Assembly (NCBI GenBank): GCA_030386875.1
Contig: JASJYW010000026.1
Coordinates: 9,442,246-9,506,245 of the forward strand
From: Morinoia aosen
Lineage: Eukaryota; Arthropoda; Malacostraca; Amphipoda; Talitridae
Direction of reading: 5' to 3'
DNA length: 64,000 nucleotides
Under the pieces are notes generated by a model that saw only the letters and a program-made list of their open reading frames with translations, did no database searches and had not been told where the DNA came from. Position 1 is the first letter of the stretch, and every line of letters starts with the position of its first letter. Positions 11,655 to 25,840 of this stretch are shown here, in pieces. The position numbers were made by a program, and so were the translations under genes.

Positions 11655-12154
11655 NNNNNNNNNNNNNNNNNNNNNNNNNNNNNNNNNNNNNNNNNNNNNN
11701 NNNNNNNNNNNNNNNNNNNNNNNNNNNNNNNNNNNNNNNNNNNNNNNNNNNNNNNNNNNNNNNNNNNNNNNNNNNNNNNNNNNNNNNNNNNNNNNNNNNN
11801 NNNNNNNNNNNNNNNNNNNNNNNNNNNNNNNNNNNNNNNNNNNNNNNNNNNNNNNNNNNNNNNNNNNNNNNNNNNNNNNNNNNNNNNNNNNNNNNNNNNN
11901 NNNNNNNNNNNNNNNNNNNNNNNNNNNNNNNNNNNNNNNNNNNNNNNNNNNNNNNNNNNNNNNNNNNNNNNNNNNNNNNNNNNNNNNNNNNNNNNNNNNN
12001 NNNNNNNNNNNNNNNNNNNNNNNNNNNNNNNNNNNNNNNNNNNNNNNNNNNNNNNNNNNNNNNNNNNNNNNNNNNNNNNNNNNNNNNNNNNNNNNNNNNN
12101 NNNNNNNNNNNNNNNNNNNNNNNNNNNNNNNNNNNNNNNNNNNNNNNNNNNNNN
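11655..12154. other. Assembly gap, 500 N
   Basis: Exactly 500 undetermined bases, the same length as the second gap, so this is a placeholder of unknown true size between contigs. ORFs spanning it are meaningless. Confidence 0.99.
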
Positions 12155-13729
12155 CTATGAATGGCCCAAAACACGCATTTTAGCTCTGTCGACCGTGGAA
12201 TCGGCTAAATATGCACTTTCCGCCTATGTCGCCACGGGAAACAGCAAACGACGTGATTTTCACCGCATTCGGCCTAGGAATGGCCCAAAACACGCATTTT
12301 AGCTCTGTCGACCGTGGAATCGGCTAAATATGCACTTTCCGCCTATGTCGCCACGGGAAACAGCAAACGTCGTGATTTTCACCGCATTCGGCCTAGGAAT
12401 GGCCCAAAACACGCATTTTAGCTCTGTCGACCGTAGAATCGGCTAAATATGCACTTTCCGCCTATGTCGCCACGGGAAACAGCAAACGACGTGATTTTCA
12501 CCGCATTCAGCCTAGGAATGGCCCAAAACACGCATTTTAGCTCTGTCGACCGTGGAAACGGCTAAATATGCACTTTCCGCCTATGTCGCCACGGGAAACA
12601 GCAAACGACGTGATTTTCACAGCAATCGGCCTGGGAATGGCCCAAAACACGCATTTTAGCTCTGTCGACCGTGGAAACGGCTAAATATGCACTTTCCGCC
12701 TATGTCGCCACGGGAAACAGCAAACGACGTGATTTTCACCGCATTCGGCCTTGGAATGGCCCAAAACACGCATTTTAGCTCTGTCGACCGTGGAATCGGC
12801 TATATATGCACTTTCCGCCTATGTCGCCACGGGAAACAGCAAACGACGTGATTTTCACCGCATTCGGCCTAGGAATGGCCCAAAACACGCATTTTAGCTC
12901 TGTCGACCGTGGAATCGGTTAAATATGCACTTTCCGCCTATGTCGCCACGGGAAACAGCAAACGACGTGATTTTCACCGCATTCGGCCTAGGAATGGCCC
13001 AAAACACGCATTTTAGCTCTGTCGACCGTCGAATCTTCTGAATATGCACTTTCCGCCTATGTCGCCACGGGAAACAGCAAACGACGTGATCATCACCTCA
13101 TTCGGCCTAGGAATTGCCCAAAACACGCATTTTAGCTCTGTCGACCGTGGAAACGGCTATATATGCACTTTCCGCCTATGTCGCCACGGGAAACAGCAAA
13201 CGGCGTGATTTTCACCGCATTCGGCCTAGGAATGGCCCAAAACTTGCATTTTAGCTCTGTCGACCGTGGAAACGGCAAAATATGCAATTTCCGCCTATGT
13301 CGCCACGGGAAACATCAAACGACGTGATTTACACCGCATTCGGCCTAGGAATGGCAAAAAACACGCATTTTAGCCCTGTCGACCGTGGAATCGGCTAGAT
13401 ATGCACTTTCTGCCTATGTCGCCCCGGGAAACAGCAAACGACGTGATTTTTCACCGCATTCGGCCTAGGAATCGCCCAAAACACGCATTTTAGCTCTGTC
13501 GACCGTGCAATCGGCTAAATATGCACTTTCCGCCTATGTCGCCACGGGAAACAGCAAACGACGTGATTTTCACCGCATTCGGCCTAGGAATGGCCAAAAA
13601 CACGCATTTTAGCCCTGTCGACCGTGGAATCGGCTAAATATGCACTTTCCGCCTATGTCGCCACGGGAAACAGCAAACGACGTGATTTTCACCGCAATCG
13701 GCCTAGGAATGGCCCAAAACACGCATTTT

Positions 13730-16700
13730 AGCTCTGTCGACCGTGGAAACGGCTAAATATGCACTTTCCGCCTATGTCACCACGGGAAACAGCAAACGAC
13801 GTGATTTTCACCGCATTCGGCCTAGGAATGGACAAAAACACGCATTTTAGCCCTGTCGACCGTGGGAAACGGCTAAATATGCACTTTCCGCCTATGTCGC
13901 CACGGGAAACAGCAAACGACGTGATTTTTCACCGCTTTCGGCCTAGGAATGGCCCAAAACACGCATTTTAGCTCTGTCGACCGTGGAATCGGCTATATAT
14001 GCATTTTCCGCCTATGTCGCCACGGGAAACAGCAAACGACGTGATTTTCACCGCATTCGGCCTCGGAATGGCCCAAAACACGCATTTTAGCTCTGTCGAC
14101 CGTGGAATCGGCTAAATATGCACTTTCCGCCTATGTCGCCACGGGAAACAGCAACAACGTGATTTTCACCGCATTCGGCCTACGAATGGCCCAAAACACG
14201 CATTTTAGCTCTGTCGACCGTGGAATCGGCTAAATATGCACTTTCCGCCTATGTCGCCACGGGAAACAGCAAACGACGTGATTTTCACCGCATTCGGCCT
14301 AGGAATGGCCCAAAACACGCATTTTAGCTCTGTCGACCGTTGAATCGGGTAAATATGCACTTTCCGCCTATGTCGGCACGGGAAACAGCAAAAAAAAGTG
14401 ATTTTCACCGCATTCGGCCTAGGAATGGCCCAAAACACGCATTTTAGCTCTGTCGACCGTGGAATCGGCTAAATATGCACTTTCCGCCTATGTCGCCTCG
14501 GGAAACAGCAAACGACGTGATTTTCACCGCATTCGGCCTAGGAATGGCCCAAAACACGCATTTTAGCTCTGTCGACCGTGGAATCGGCTAAATATGCACT
14601 TTCCGCCTATGTCGCCACGGGAAACAGCAAACGACGTGATTTTCACCGCATTCGGCCTAGGAATAGCCCAAAACACGCATTTTAGCTCTGTCGACCGTGG
14701 AATCGGCTAAATATGCACTTTCCGCCTATGTCGACACGGGAAACAGCAAACGACGTGATTTTCACCGCATTCGGCCTATGAATGGCCCAAAACACGCATT
14801 TTAGCTCTGTCGACCGTGGAATCGGCTAAATATGCACTTTCCGCCTATGTCGCCACGGGAAACAGCAAACGACGTGATTTTCACCGCATTCGGCCTAGGA
14901 ATGGCCCAAAACACGCATTTTAGCTCTGTCGACCGTGGAATCGGCTAAATATGCACTTTCCGCCTATGTCGCCACGGGAAACAGCAAACGACGTGATTTT
15001 CACCGCATTCGGCCTAGGAATGGCCCAAAACACGCATTTTAGCTCTGTCGACAGTGGAATCGGCTAAATATGCACTTTCCGCCTATGTCGCCACGGGAAA
15101 CAGCAAACGACGTGATTTTCACCTCATTCGGCCTAGGAATGGCCCAAAACACGCATTTTAGCCCTGTCGACCGTGAAAACGGCTAAATATGCACTTTCCG
15201 CCTATGTCGCCACGGGAAACAGCAAACGACGTGATTTTCACCGCATTCGGCCTAGGAATGGCCAAAAACACGCATTTTAGCTCTGTTGACCGTGGAAACG
15301 GCTAAATATGCACTTTCCGCCTATGTCGCCACGGGAAACAGCAAACGACGTGATTTTCACCGCATTCGGCCTAGGAATGGCCTAAAACACGCATTTTAGC
15401 TCTGTCGACCGTGGAATCGGCTAAATATGCACTTTCCGCCTATGTCGCCACGGGAAACAGCAAACGACGTGATTTTCACCGCATTCGGCCTAGGAATGGC
15501 CCAAAACACGCATTTTAGCTCTGTCGACCGTGGAATCGGCTAAATATGCACTTTCCGCCTATGTCGCCACGGGAAACAGCAAACGACGTGATTTTCACCT
15601 CATTCGGCCTAGGAATGGCCCAAAACACGCATTTTAGCCCTGTCGACCGTGAAAACGGCTAAATATGCACTTTCCGCCTATGTCGCCACGGGAAACAGCA
15701 AACGACGTGATTTTCACCGCATTCGGCCTAGGAATGGCCGAAAACACGCATTTTAGCCCTGTCGACCGTGGAATCGGCTAAATATGCACCTTCCGCCTAT
15801 GTCGCCACGGGAAACAGCAAACGACGTGATTTTCACCGCATTCGGCCTAGGAATGGCCCAAAACACGCATTTCAGCTCTGTCGACCGTGGAATCGGCTAA
15901 ATATGCACTTTCCGCCTATGTCGCCACGGGAAACAGCAAACGACGTGATTTTCACCGCATTCGGCCTAGGAATGGCCCAAAACACGCATTTTAGCGCTCT
16001 CGACCGTGGAATCGGCTAAATATGCGCTTTCCGCCTATGTCGCCACGGGAAACAGCAAAGACGTGATTTTCACCGCATTCGGCCTAGGAAGGGCCCAAAA
16101 CACGCATTTTAGCTCTGTTGACCGTGGGAAACGGCTAAATATGCACTTTCCGCCTATGTCGCCACGGGAAACAGCAAACGACGTGATTTTCACCGCATTC
16201 GGCCTAGGAATGGCCCAAAACACGCATTTTAGCTCTGTCGACCGTGGAATCGGCTAAATATGCACTTTCCGCCTATGTCGCCACGGGAAACAGCAAACGA
16301 TTTGATTTTCACCGCATTCGGCCTAGGAATGGCCCAAAACACGCATTTTAGCTCTGTCGACCGTGGAATCGGCTAAATATGCACTTTCCGCGTATGTCGC
16401 CACGGGAAACAGCAAACGACGTGATTTCCACCGCATTCGGCCTAGGAATGGCCCAAAACACGCATTTTAGCTCTGTCGACAGTGGAATCGGCTAAATATG
16501 CACTTTCCGCCTATGTCGCCACGGGAAACAGCAAACGACGTGATTTTCACCTCATTCGGCCTAGGAATGGCCCAAAACACGCATTTTAGCCCTGTCGACC
16601 GTGGAAAACGGCTAAATATGCACTTTCCGCCTATGTCGCCACGGGAAACAGCAAACGACGTGATTTTCACCGCATTCGGCCTAGGAATGGCCCAAAACAC

Positions 16701-17780
16701 GCATTTTAGCTCTGTCGACCGTGGAATCGGCTAAATATGCACTTTCCGCCTATGTCGCCACGGGAAACAGCAAACGACGTGGATTTCATCGCATTCGGCC
16801 TAGGAATGGCCCAAAACACGCATTTTAGCTCTGTCGACCGTCGAATCGGCTAAATATGCACTTTCCGCCTATGTCGCCACGGGAAACAGCAAACGACGTG
16901 ATTTTCACCGCATTCGGCCTAGGAATGGCCCAAAACACGCATTTTAGCTCTGTCGACAGTGGAATCGGCTAAATATGCACTTTCCGCCTATGTCGCCCAC
17001 GGGAAACAGCAAACGACGTGATTTTCGCCTCATTTAGCCTAGGAATGGCCCAAAACACGCATTTTAGCCCTGTCGACCGTGGAAACGGCTAAATATGCAC
17101 TTTCCGCCTATGTCGCCACGGGAAACAGCAAACGACGTGATTTTCACCGCATTCGGCCTAGGAATGGCCCAAAACAAGCATTTTAGCTCTGTCGACCATG
17201 GAATCGGCTAAATATGCACTTTCCGCCTATGTCGCCACGGGAAACAGCAAACGACGTGATTTTCACCGCATTCGGCCTAGGAATGGCCCATAACACGCAT
17301 TTTAGCTCTGTCGACCGTGGAATCGGCTAAATATGCACTTTCCGCCTATGTCGCCACGGGAAACAGCAAACGACGTGATTTTCACCGCATTCGGCCTAGG
17401 AATGGCCCAAAACACGCATTTTAGCTCTGTCGACAGTGGAATCGGCTAAATATGCACTTTCCGCCTATGTCGCCACGGGAAACAGCAAACGACGTGATTT
17501 TCACCTCATTCGGCCTAGGAATGGCCCAAAACACGCATTTTAGCCCTGTCGACCGTGGAAAACGGCTAAATATGCACTTTCCGCCTATGTCGCCCCGGGA
17601 AACAGCAAACGACGTGATTTTCACCGCATTCGGCCTAGGAATGGCCCAAAACACGCATTTTAGCTCTGTTAACCGTGGGGAAACGGCTAAATATGCACTT
17701 TCCGCCTATGTCGCCACGGGAAACAGCAAACGACGTGATTTTCACGGCATTCGGCCTAGGAATGGCCAAAAACACGCATT
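13730..17780 (+). repeat. 34-monomer tandem duplication, left copy
   Basis: Rare variants recur in the same order about 4053-4057 bp downstream: TATGTCACCACGGG, CAGCAACAACGTG, CAGCAAAAAAAAGTG, GGAATAGCCC, GGAAGGGCCC, CGATTTGATTTTC, CGTGGATTTCATCG, CATTTAGCC, AACAAGCATTTT, CCCATAACACG, TCTGTTAACCGTGG. Confidence 0.9.
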
Positions 17781-17784
17781 TTAG

Positions 17785-20700
17785 CTCTGTCGACCGTGGT
17801 AACGGCTAAATATGCACTTTCCGCCTATGTCACCACGGGAAACAGCAAACGACGTGATTTTCACCGCATTCGGCCTAGGAATGGACAAAAACACGCATTT
17901 TTAGCCCTGTCGACCGTGGGAAACGGCTAAATATGCACTTTCCGCCTATGTCGCCACGGGAAACAGCAAACGACGTGATTTTTCACCGCTTTCGGCCTAG
18001 GAATGGCCCAAAACACGCATTTTAGCTCTGTCGACCGTGGAATCGGCTATATATGCATTTTCCGCCTATGTCGCCACGGGAAACAGCAAACGACGTGATT
18101 TTCACCGCATTCGGCCTCGGAATGGCCCAAAACACGCATTTTAGCTCTGTCGACCGTGGAATCGGCTAAATATGCACTTTCCGCCTATGTCGCCACGGGA
18201 AACAGCAACAACGTGATTTTCACCGCATTCGGCCTACGAATGGCCCAAAACACGCATTTTAGCTCTGTCGACCGTGGAATCGGCTAAATATGCACTTTCC
18301 GCCTATGTCGCCACGGGAAACAGCAAACGACGTGATTTTCACCGCATTCGGCCTAGGAATGGCCCAAAACACGCATTTTAGCTCTGTCGACCGTTGAATC
18401 GGGTAAATATGCACTTTCCGCCTATGTCGGCACGGGAAACAGCAAAAAAAGTGATTTTCACCGCATTCGGCCTAGGAATGGCCCAAAACACGCATTTTAG
18501 CTCTGTCGACCGTGGAATCGGCTAAATATGCACTTTCCGCCTATGTCGCCTCGGGAAACAGCAAACGACGTGATTTTCACCGCATTCGGCCTAGGAATGG
18601 CCCAAAACACGCATTTTAGCTCTGTCGACCGTGGAATCGGCTAAATATGCACTTTCCGCCTATGTCGCCACGGGAAACAGCAAACGACGTGATTTTCACC
18701 GCATTCGGCCTAGGAATAGCCCAAAACACGCATTTTAGCTCTGTCGACCGTGGAATCGGCTAAATATGCACTTTCCGCCTATGTCGACACGGGAAACAGC
18801 AAACGACGTGATTTTCACCGCATTCGGCCTATGAATGGCCCAAAACACGCATTTTAGCTCTGTCGACCGTGGAATCGGCTAAATATGCACTTTCCGCCTA
18901 TGTCGCCACGGGAAACAGCAAACGACGTGATTTTCACCGCATTCGGCCTAGGAATGGCCCAAAACACGCATTTTAGCTCTGTCGACCGTGGAATCGGCTA
19001 AATATGCACTTTCCGCCTATGTCGCCACGGGAAACAGCAAACGACGTGATTTTCACCGCATTCGGCCTAGGAATGGCCCAAAACACGCATTTTAGCTCTG
19101 TCGACAGTGGAATCGGCTAAATATGCACTTTCCGCCTATGTCGCCACGGGAAACAGCAAACGACGTGATTTTCACCTCATTCGGCCTAGGAATGGCCCAA
19201 AACACGCATTTTAGCCCTGTCGACCGTGGAAAACGGCTAAATATGCACTTTCCGCCTATGTCGCCACGGGAAACAGCAAACGACGTGATTTTCACCGCAT
19301 TCGGCCTAGGAATGGCCAAAAACACGCATTTTAGCTCTGTTGACCGTGGAAACGGCTAAATATGCACTTTCCGCCTATGTCGCCACGGGAAACAGCAAAA
19401 CGACGTGATTTTCACCGCATTCGGCCTAGGAATGGCCTAAAACACGCATTTTAGCTCTGTCGACCGTGGAATCGGCTAAATATGCACTTTCCGCCTATGT
19501 CGCCACGGGAAACAGCAAACGACGTGATTTTCACCGCATTCGGCCTAGGAATGGCCCAAAACACGCATTTTAGCTCTGTCGACCGTGGAATCGGCTAAAT
19601 ATGCACTTTCCGCCTATGTCGCCACGGGAAACAGCAAACGACGTGATTTTCACCTCATTCGGCCTAGGAATGGCCCAAAACACGCATTTTAGCCCTGTCG
19701 ACCGTGAAAACGGCTAAATATGCACTTTCCGCCTATGTCGCCACGGGAAACAGCAAACGACGTGATTTTCACCGCATTCGGCCTAGGAATGGCCGAAAAC
19801 ACGCATTTTAGCCCTGTCGACCGTGGAATCGGCTAAATATGCACCTTCCGCCTATGTCGCCACGGGAAACAGCAAACGACGTGATTTTCACCGCATTCGG
19901 CCTAGGAATGGCCCAAAACACGCATTTCAGCTCTGTCGACCGTGGAATCGGCTAAATATGCACTTTCCGCCTATGTCGCCACGGGAAACAGCAAACGACG
20001 TGATTTTCACCGCATTCGGCCTAGGAATGGCCCAAAACACGCATTTTTAGCGCTCTCGACCGTGGAATCGGCTAAATATGCACTTTCCGCCTATGTCCGC
20101 CACGGGAAACAGCAAAGACGTGATTTTCACCGCATTCGGCCTAGGAAGGGCCCAAAACACGCATTTTAGCTCTGTTGACCGTGGAAACGGCTAAATATGC
20201 ACTTTCCGCCTATGTCGCCACGGGAAACAGCAAACGACGTGATTTTCACCGCATTCGGCCTAGGAATGGCCCAAAACACGCATTTTAGCTCTGTCGACCG
20301 TGGAATCGGCTAAATATGCACTTTCCGCCTATGTCGCCACGGGAAACAGCAAACGATTTGATTTTCACCGCATTCGGCCTAGGAATGGCCCAAAACACGC
20401 ATTTTAGCTCTGTCGACCGTGGAATCGGCTAAATATGCACTTTCCGCGTATGTCGCCACGGGAAACAGCAAACGACGTGATTTCCACCGCATTCGGCCTA
20501 GGAATGGCCCAAAACACGCATTTTAGCTCTGTCGACAGTGGAATCGGCTAAATATGCACTTTCCGCCTATGTCGCCACGGGAAACAGCAAACGACGTGAT
20601 TTTCACCTCATTCGGCCTAGGAATGGCCCAAAACACGCATTTTAGCCCTGTCGACCGTGGGAAAACGGCTAAATATGCACTTTCCGCCTATGTCGCCACG

Positions 20701-21838
20701 GGGAAACAGCAAACGACGTGATTTTCACCGCATTCGGCCTAGGAATGGCCCAAAACACGCATTTTAGCTCTGTCGACCGTGGAATCGGCTAAATATGCAC
20801 TTTCCGCCTATGTCGCCACGGGAAACAGCAAACGACGTGGATTTCATCGCATTCGGCCTAGGAATGGCCCAAAACACGCATTTTAGCTCTGTCGACCGTC
20901 GAATCGGCTAAATATGCACTTTCCGCCTATGTCGCCACGGGAAACAGCAAACGACGTGATTTTCACCACATTCGGCCTAGGAATGGCCCAAAACACGCAT
21001 TTTAGCTCTGTCGACAGTGGAATCGGCTAAATATGCACTTTCCGCCTATGTCGCCACGGGAAAACAGCAAACGACGTGATTTTCGCCTCATTTAGCCTAG
21101 GAATGGCCCAAAACACGCATTTTAGCCCTGTCGACCGTGGAAACGGCTAAATATGCACTTTCCGCCTATGTCGCCACGGGAAACAGCAAACGACGTGATT
21201 TTCACCGCATTCGGCCTAGGAATGGCCCAAAACAAGCATTTTAGCTCTGTCGACCATGGAATCGGCTAAATATGCACTTTCCGCCTATGTCGCCACGGGA
21301 AACAGCAAACGACGTGATTTTCACCGCATTCGGCCTAGGAATGGCCCATAACACGCATTTTAGCTCTGTCGACCGTGGAATCGGCTAAATATGCACTTTC
21401 CGCCTATGTCGCCACGGGAAACAGCAAACGACGTGATTTTCACCGCATTCGGCCTAGGAATGGCCCAAAACACGCATTTTAGCTCTGTCGACAGTGGAAT
21501 CGGCTAAATATGCACTTTCCGCCTATGTCGCCACGGGAAACAGCAAACGACGTGATTTTCACCTCATTCGGCCTAGGAATGGCCCAAAACACGCATTTTA
21601 GCCCTGTCGACCGTGAAAACGGCTAAATATGCACTTTCCGCCTATGTCGCCCCGGGAAACAGCAAACGACGTGATTTTCACCGCATTCGGCCTAGGAATG
21701 GCCCAAAACACGCATTTTAGCTCTGTTAACCGTGGAAACGGCTAAATATGCACTTTCCGCCTATGTCGCCACGGGAAACAGCAAACGACGTGATTTTCAC
21801 GGCATTCGGCCTAGGAATGGCCAAAAACACGCATTTTA
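17785..21838 (+). repeat. 34-monomer tandem duplication, right copy
   Basis: Directly adjacent to the left copy and nearly identical. Differences are mostly single-base homopolymer changes, plus at least one substitution. Boundaries are judged by where the variant order stops matching. Confidence 0.9.
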
Positions 21839-24800
21839 GCCCTGTCGACCGTGGAATCGGCTAAATATGCACCTTCCGCCTATGTCGCCACGGGAAACAG
21901 CAAACGACGTGATTTGCACCGCATTCGGCCTAGGAATGGCCCAAACACGCATTTTAGCTCTGTCGACCGTGGAATCGGCTAAATATGCACTTTCCGCCTA
22001 TGTCGTCACGGGAAACAGCAAACGACGTGGTTTTCACCGCATTCAGCCTAGGAATGGCCAAAAACACGCATTTTAGCCCTGTCGACCGTGGAATCGGCTA
22101 ATATGCACTCTCCGCCTATGTCGCCACGGGAAACAGCAAACGACGTGATTTTCACCGCATTCGGCCTAGGAATGGCCCAAAACACGCATTTTAGCTCTGT
22201 CGACCGTGGGAAACGGCTAAATATGCACTTTCCGCCTATGTCGCCACAAGAAACAGCAAACGACGTGATTTTCACCGCATTCGGCCTAGGAATGGCCAAA
22301 AACACGCATTTTAGCCCTGTCGACCGTGGGAAACGGCTAAATATGCACTTTCCGCCTATGTCGCCACAGGAAACAGCAAACGACGTGATTTCCACGCGCA
22401 TTAGGCCTAGGAATGGCCCAAAACACGCATTTTAGCTTTGTCGACCGTGGAATCGGCTATATATGCACTTTCCGCCTATGTCGCCACGGGAAACAGCAAA
22501 CGACGTGATTTTCACCGCATTCGGCCTAGGAGTGGCCCAAAACACGCATTTTAGCTCTGTCGACCGTGGAATCGGCTAAATATGCACTTTCCGCCTATGT
22601 CGCCACGGGAAACAGCAAACGCCGTGATTTTCACCGCATTCGGCCTAGGAATGGCCCAAAACACGCATTTTAGCTCTGTCGATCGTGGAATCGGCTAAAT
22701 ATGCACTTTCCGCCTATGTCGCCACGGGAAACAGCAAACGACGTGATTTTCACCGCATTCGGCCTAGGAATGGCCCAAAACACGCATTTTAGCCCTGTCG
22801 ACCGTGGAATCGGCTAAATATGCACTTTCCGCCTATGTCGCCACGGGAAACAGCAAACGACGTGATTTTCACCGCATTCGGCCTAGGAATGGCCCAAAAC
22901 ACGCATTTTAGCTCTGTCGACCGTTGGAATCGGCTAAATATGCACTTTCCGCCTATGTCGCCACGGGAAACAGCAAACGCCGTGATTTTCACCGCATTCG
23001 GCCTAGGAATGGCCCAAAACACGCATTTTAGCTCTGTCGATCGTGGAATCGGCTAAATATGCACTTTCCGCCTATGTCGCCACGGGAAACAGCAAACGAC
23101 GTGATTTTCACCGCATTCGGCCTAGGAATGGCCCAAAACACGCATTTTAGCCCTGTCGACCGTGGAATCGGCTAAATATGCACTTTCCGCCTATGTCGCC
23201 ACGGGAAACAGCAAACGACGTGATTTTCACCGCATTCGGCCTAGGAATGGCCCAAAACACGCATTTTAGCTCTGTCGACAGTGGAATCGGCTAAATATGC
23301 AATTTCCGCCTATGTCGCCATGGGAAACAGCAAACGACGTGATTTTCACCTCATTCGGCCTAGGAATGGCCCAAAACACGCATTTTAGCCCTGTCGACCT
23401 TGGAAACATCTAAATATGCACTTTCCGCCTATGTCGCCACGGGAAACAGCAAACGACGTGATTTTCACCGCATTCGGCCTAGGAATGGCCCAAAACACGC
23501 ATTTTAGCTCTGTCGACCGTGGAAACGGCTAAATATGCACCTTCCGCCTATGTCGCCTCGGGAAACAGCAAACGACGTGATTTTCACCGCATTCGGCCTA
23601 GGAATGGCCAAAAACACGCATTTTAGCTCTGTCGACCGTGGAATCGGCTAAATATGCACTTTCCGCCTATGTCGCCACGGGAAACAGCAAACGACGTGAT
23701 TTTCACCGCATTCGGCCTAGGAATGGCCCAAAACACGCATTTTAGCTCTGTCGACCGTGGAATCGGCTAAATATGCACTTTCCGCCTATGTCGCCACGGG
23801 GAAACAGCAAACGACGTGATTTTCACCGCATTCGGCCTAGGAATGGCCCAAAACACGCATTTTAGCTCTGTCGACAGTGGAATCGGCTAAATATGCACTT
23901 TCCGCCTATGTCGCCATGGGAAACAGCAAACGACGTGATTTTCACCTCATTCGGCCTAGGAATGGCCCAAAACACGCATTTTAGCCCTGTCGACCTTGGA
24001 AACATCTAAATATGCACTTTCCGCCTATGTCGCCACGGGAAACAGCAAACGACGTGATTTTCATCGCATTCGGCCTAGGAATGGCCCAAAACACGCATTT
24101 TAGCTCTGTCGACCGTGGAAACGGCTAAATATGCACCTTCCGCCTATGTCGCCTCGGGAAACAGCAAACGACGTGATTTTCACCGCATTCGGCCTAGGAA
24201 TGGCCAAAAACACGCATTTTAGCTCTGTCGACAGTGGAATCGGCTAAATATGCACTTTCCGCCTATGTCGCCACGGGAAACAGCAAACGACGTGATTTTC
24301 ACCTCATTCGGCCTAGGAATGGCCCAAAACACGCATTTTAGCCCTGTCGACCGTGAAAACGGCTAAATATGCAGCAAACGACGTGATTTTCACCGCATTC
24401 GGCCTAGGAATGGCCCAAAACACGCATTTTAGCTCTGTTGACCGTGGAAACGGCTTAAATATGCACTTTCCGCCTATGTCGCCACGGGGAAACAGCAAAC
24501 GACGTGATTTTCACGGCATTCGGCCTAGGAATGGTCAAAAACACGCATTTTAGCCCTGTCGACCGTGGAATCGGCTAAATATGCACCTTCCGCCTATGTC
24601 GCCACGGGAAACAGCAAACGACGTGATTTTCACCGCATTCGGCCTAGGAATGGCCCAAAACACGCATTTTAGCTCTGTCGACCGTGGAATCGGCTAAATA
24701 TAGCACTTTCCGCCTATGTCGTCACGGGAAACAGCAAACGACGTGATTTTCACCGCATTCAGCCTAGGAATGGCCAAAAAACACGCATTTTAGCCCTGTC

Positions 24801-25836
24801 GACCGTGGAATCGGCTAAATATGCACTCTCCGCCTATGTCGCCACGGGAAACAGCAAACGACGTGATTTTCAACGCATTCGGCCTAGGAACTGGCCCAAA
24901 ACACGCATTTTAGCTCTGTCGACCGTGGAAACGGCTAAATATGCACTTTCCGCCTATGTCGCCACAAGAAACAGCAAACGACGTGATTTTTCACCGCATT
25001 CGGCCTAGGAATGGCCATAAACACGCATTTTAGCCCTGTCGACCGTGGAAACGGCTAAATATGCACTTTCCGCCTATGTCGCCACAGGAAACAGCAAAAC
25101 GACGTGATTTCCACCGCATTCGGCCTAGGAATGGCCCAAAACACGCATTTTAGCTTTGTCGACCGTGGAAATCGGCTATATATGCACTTTCCGCCTATGT
25201 CGCCACGGGAAACAGCAAACGACGTGATTTTCACCGCATTCGGCCCAGGAATGGCCCAAAACACAGCATTTTAGCTCTGTCGACCGTGGAATCGGCTAAA
25301 TATGCACTTTCCGCCTATGTCGCCACGGGAAACAGCAAACGACGTGATTTTCACCGCATTCGGCCTAGGAATGGCTCAAAACACGCATTTCAGCTCTGTC
25401 GATCGTGAATCGGCTATATATGCACTTTCCGCCTATGTCGCCACGGGAAACAGCAAACGACGTGATTTTCACCGCATTCGGCCTAGGAATGGCCCAAAAC
25501 ACGCATTTTAGCCCTGTCGACCGTGGAATCGGCTAAATATGCACTTTCCGCCTATTTTGCCACGGGGAAACAGCAAACGACGTGATTTTCACCGCATTCG
25601 GCCTAGGAATGGCCCAAAACACGCATTTTAGCTCTGTCGACCGTTGAATCGGCTAAATATGCACTTTTCGCCTATGTCGCCACGGGAAACAGCAAACGAC
25701 GTGATTTTCACCGCATTCGGCCTAGGAATGGCCCAAAACACGCATTTTAGCTCTGTCGACAGTGGAATCGGCTAAATATGCACTTTCCGCCTATGTCGCC
25801 ATGGGAAACAGCAAACGACGTGATTTTCACCTCATT

Positions 25837-25840
25837 CGGC
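25837..25840 (+). other. Target-site duplication of copy 2 (CGGC), left side
   Basis: CGGC precedes the 5' LTR and CGGC (35755-35758) follows the 3' LTR. The uninterrupted related monomer near 23.95 kb has it once (TTCGGCCTAGG). Four-base duplications are usual for Ty3/gypsy integrases. Confidence 0.92.

Larger units (their letters stand above)
12155..25840 (+). repeat. 119-bp satellite array B, forward orientation (about 115 monomers)
   Basis: Same monomer and orientation as array A. It contains a large tandem duplication (13.73-21.84 kb) and smaller ones: a 3-monomer repeat near 22.62-23.04 kb (marked by GCCGTGATTTTC and GTCGATCGTGG) and a 5-monomer repeat (about 23.27-23.6 and 23.87-24.2 kb, marked by GACCTTGGAAACATC). 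One monomer near 24.36 kb is internally deleted. It is interrupted at 25840 by copy 2. No gene is present. Confidence 0.98.

Noticed and set aside
11493..12302. Long ORFs crossing the first N gap (and others at 44213-44927)
   Set aside because: They are open only because N cannot be a stop codon.
4776..25840. Could the regular repeats be a CRISPR array?
   Set aside because: Monomers abut without unique spacers, the unit is 119 bp, and the surroundings are eukaryotic retroelements.
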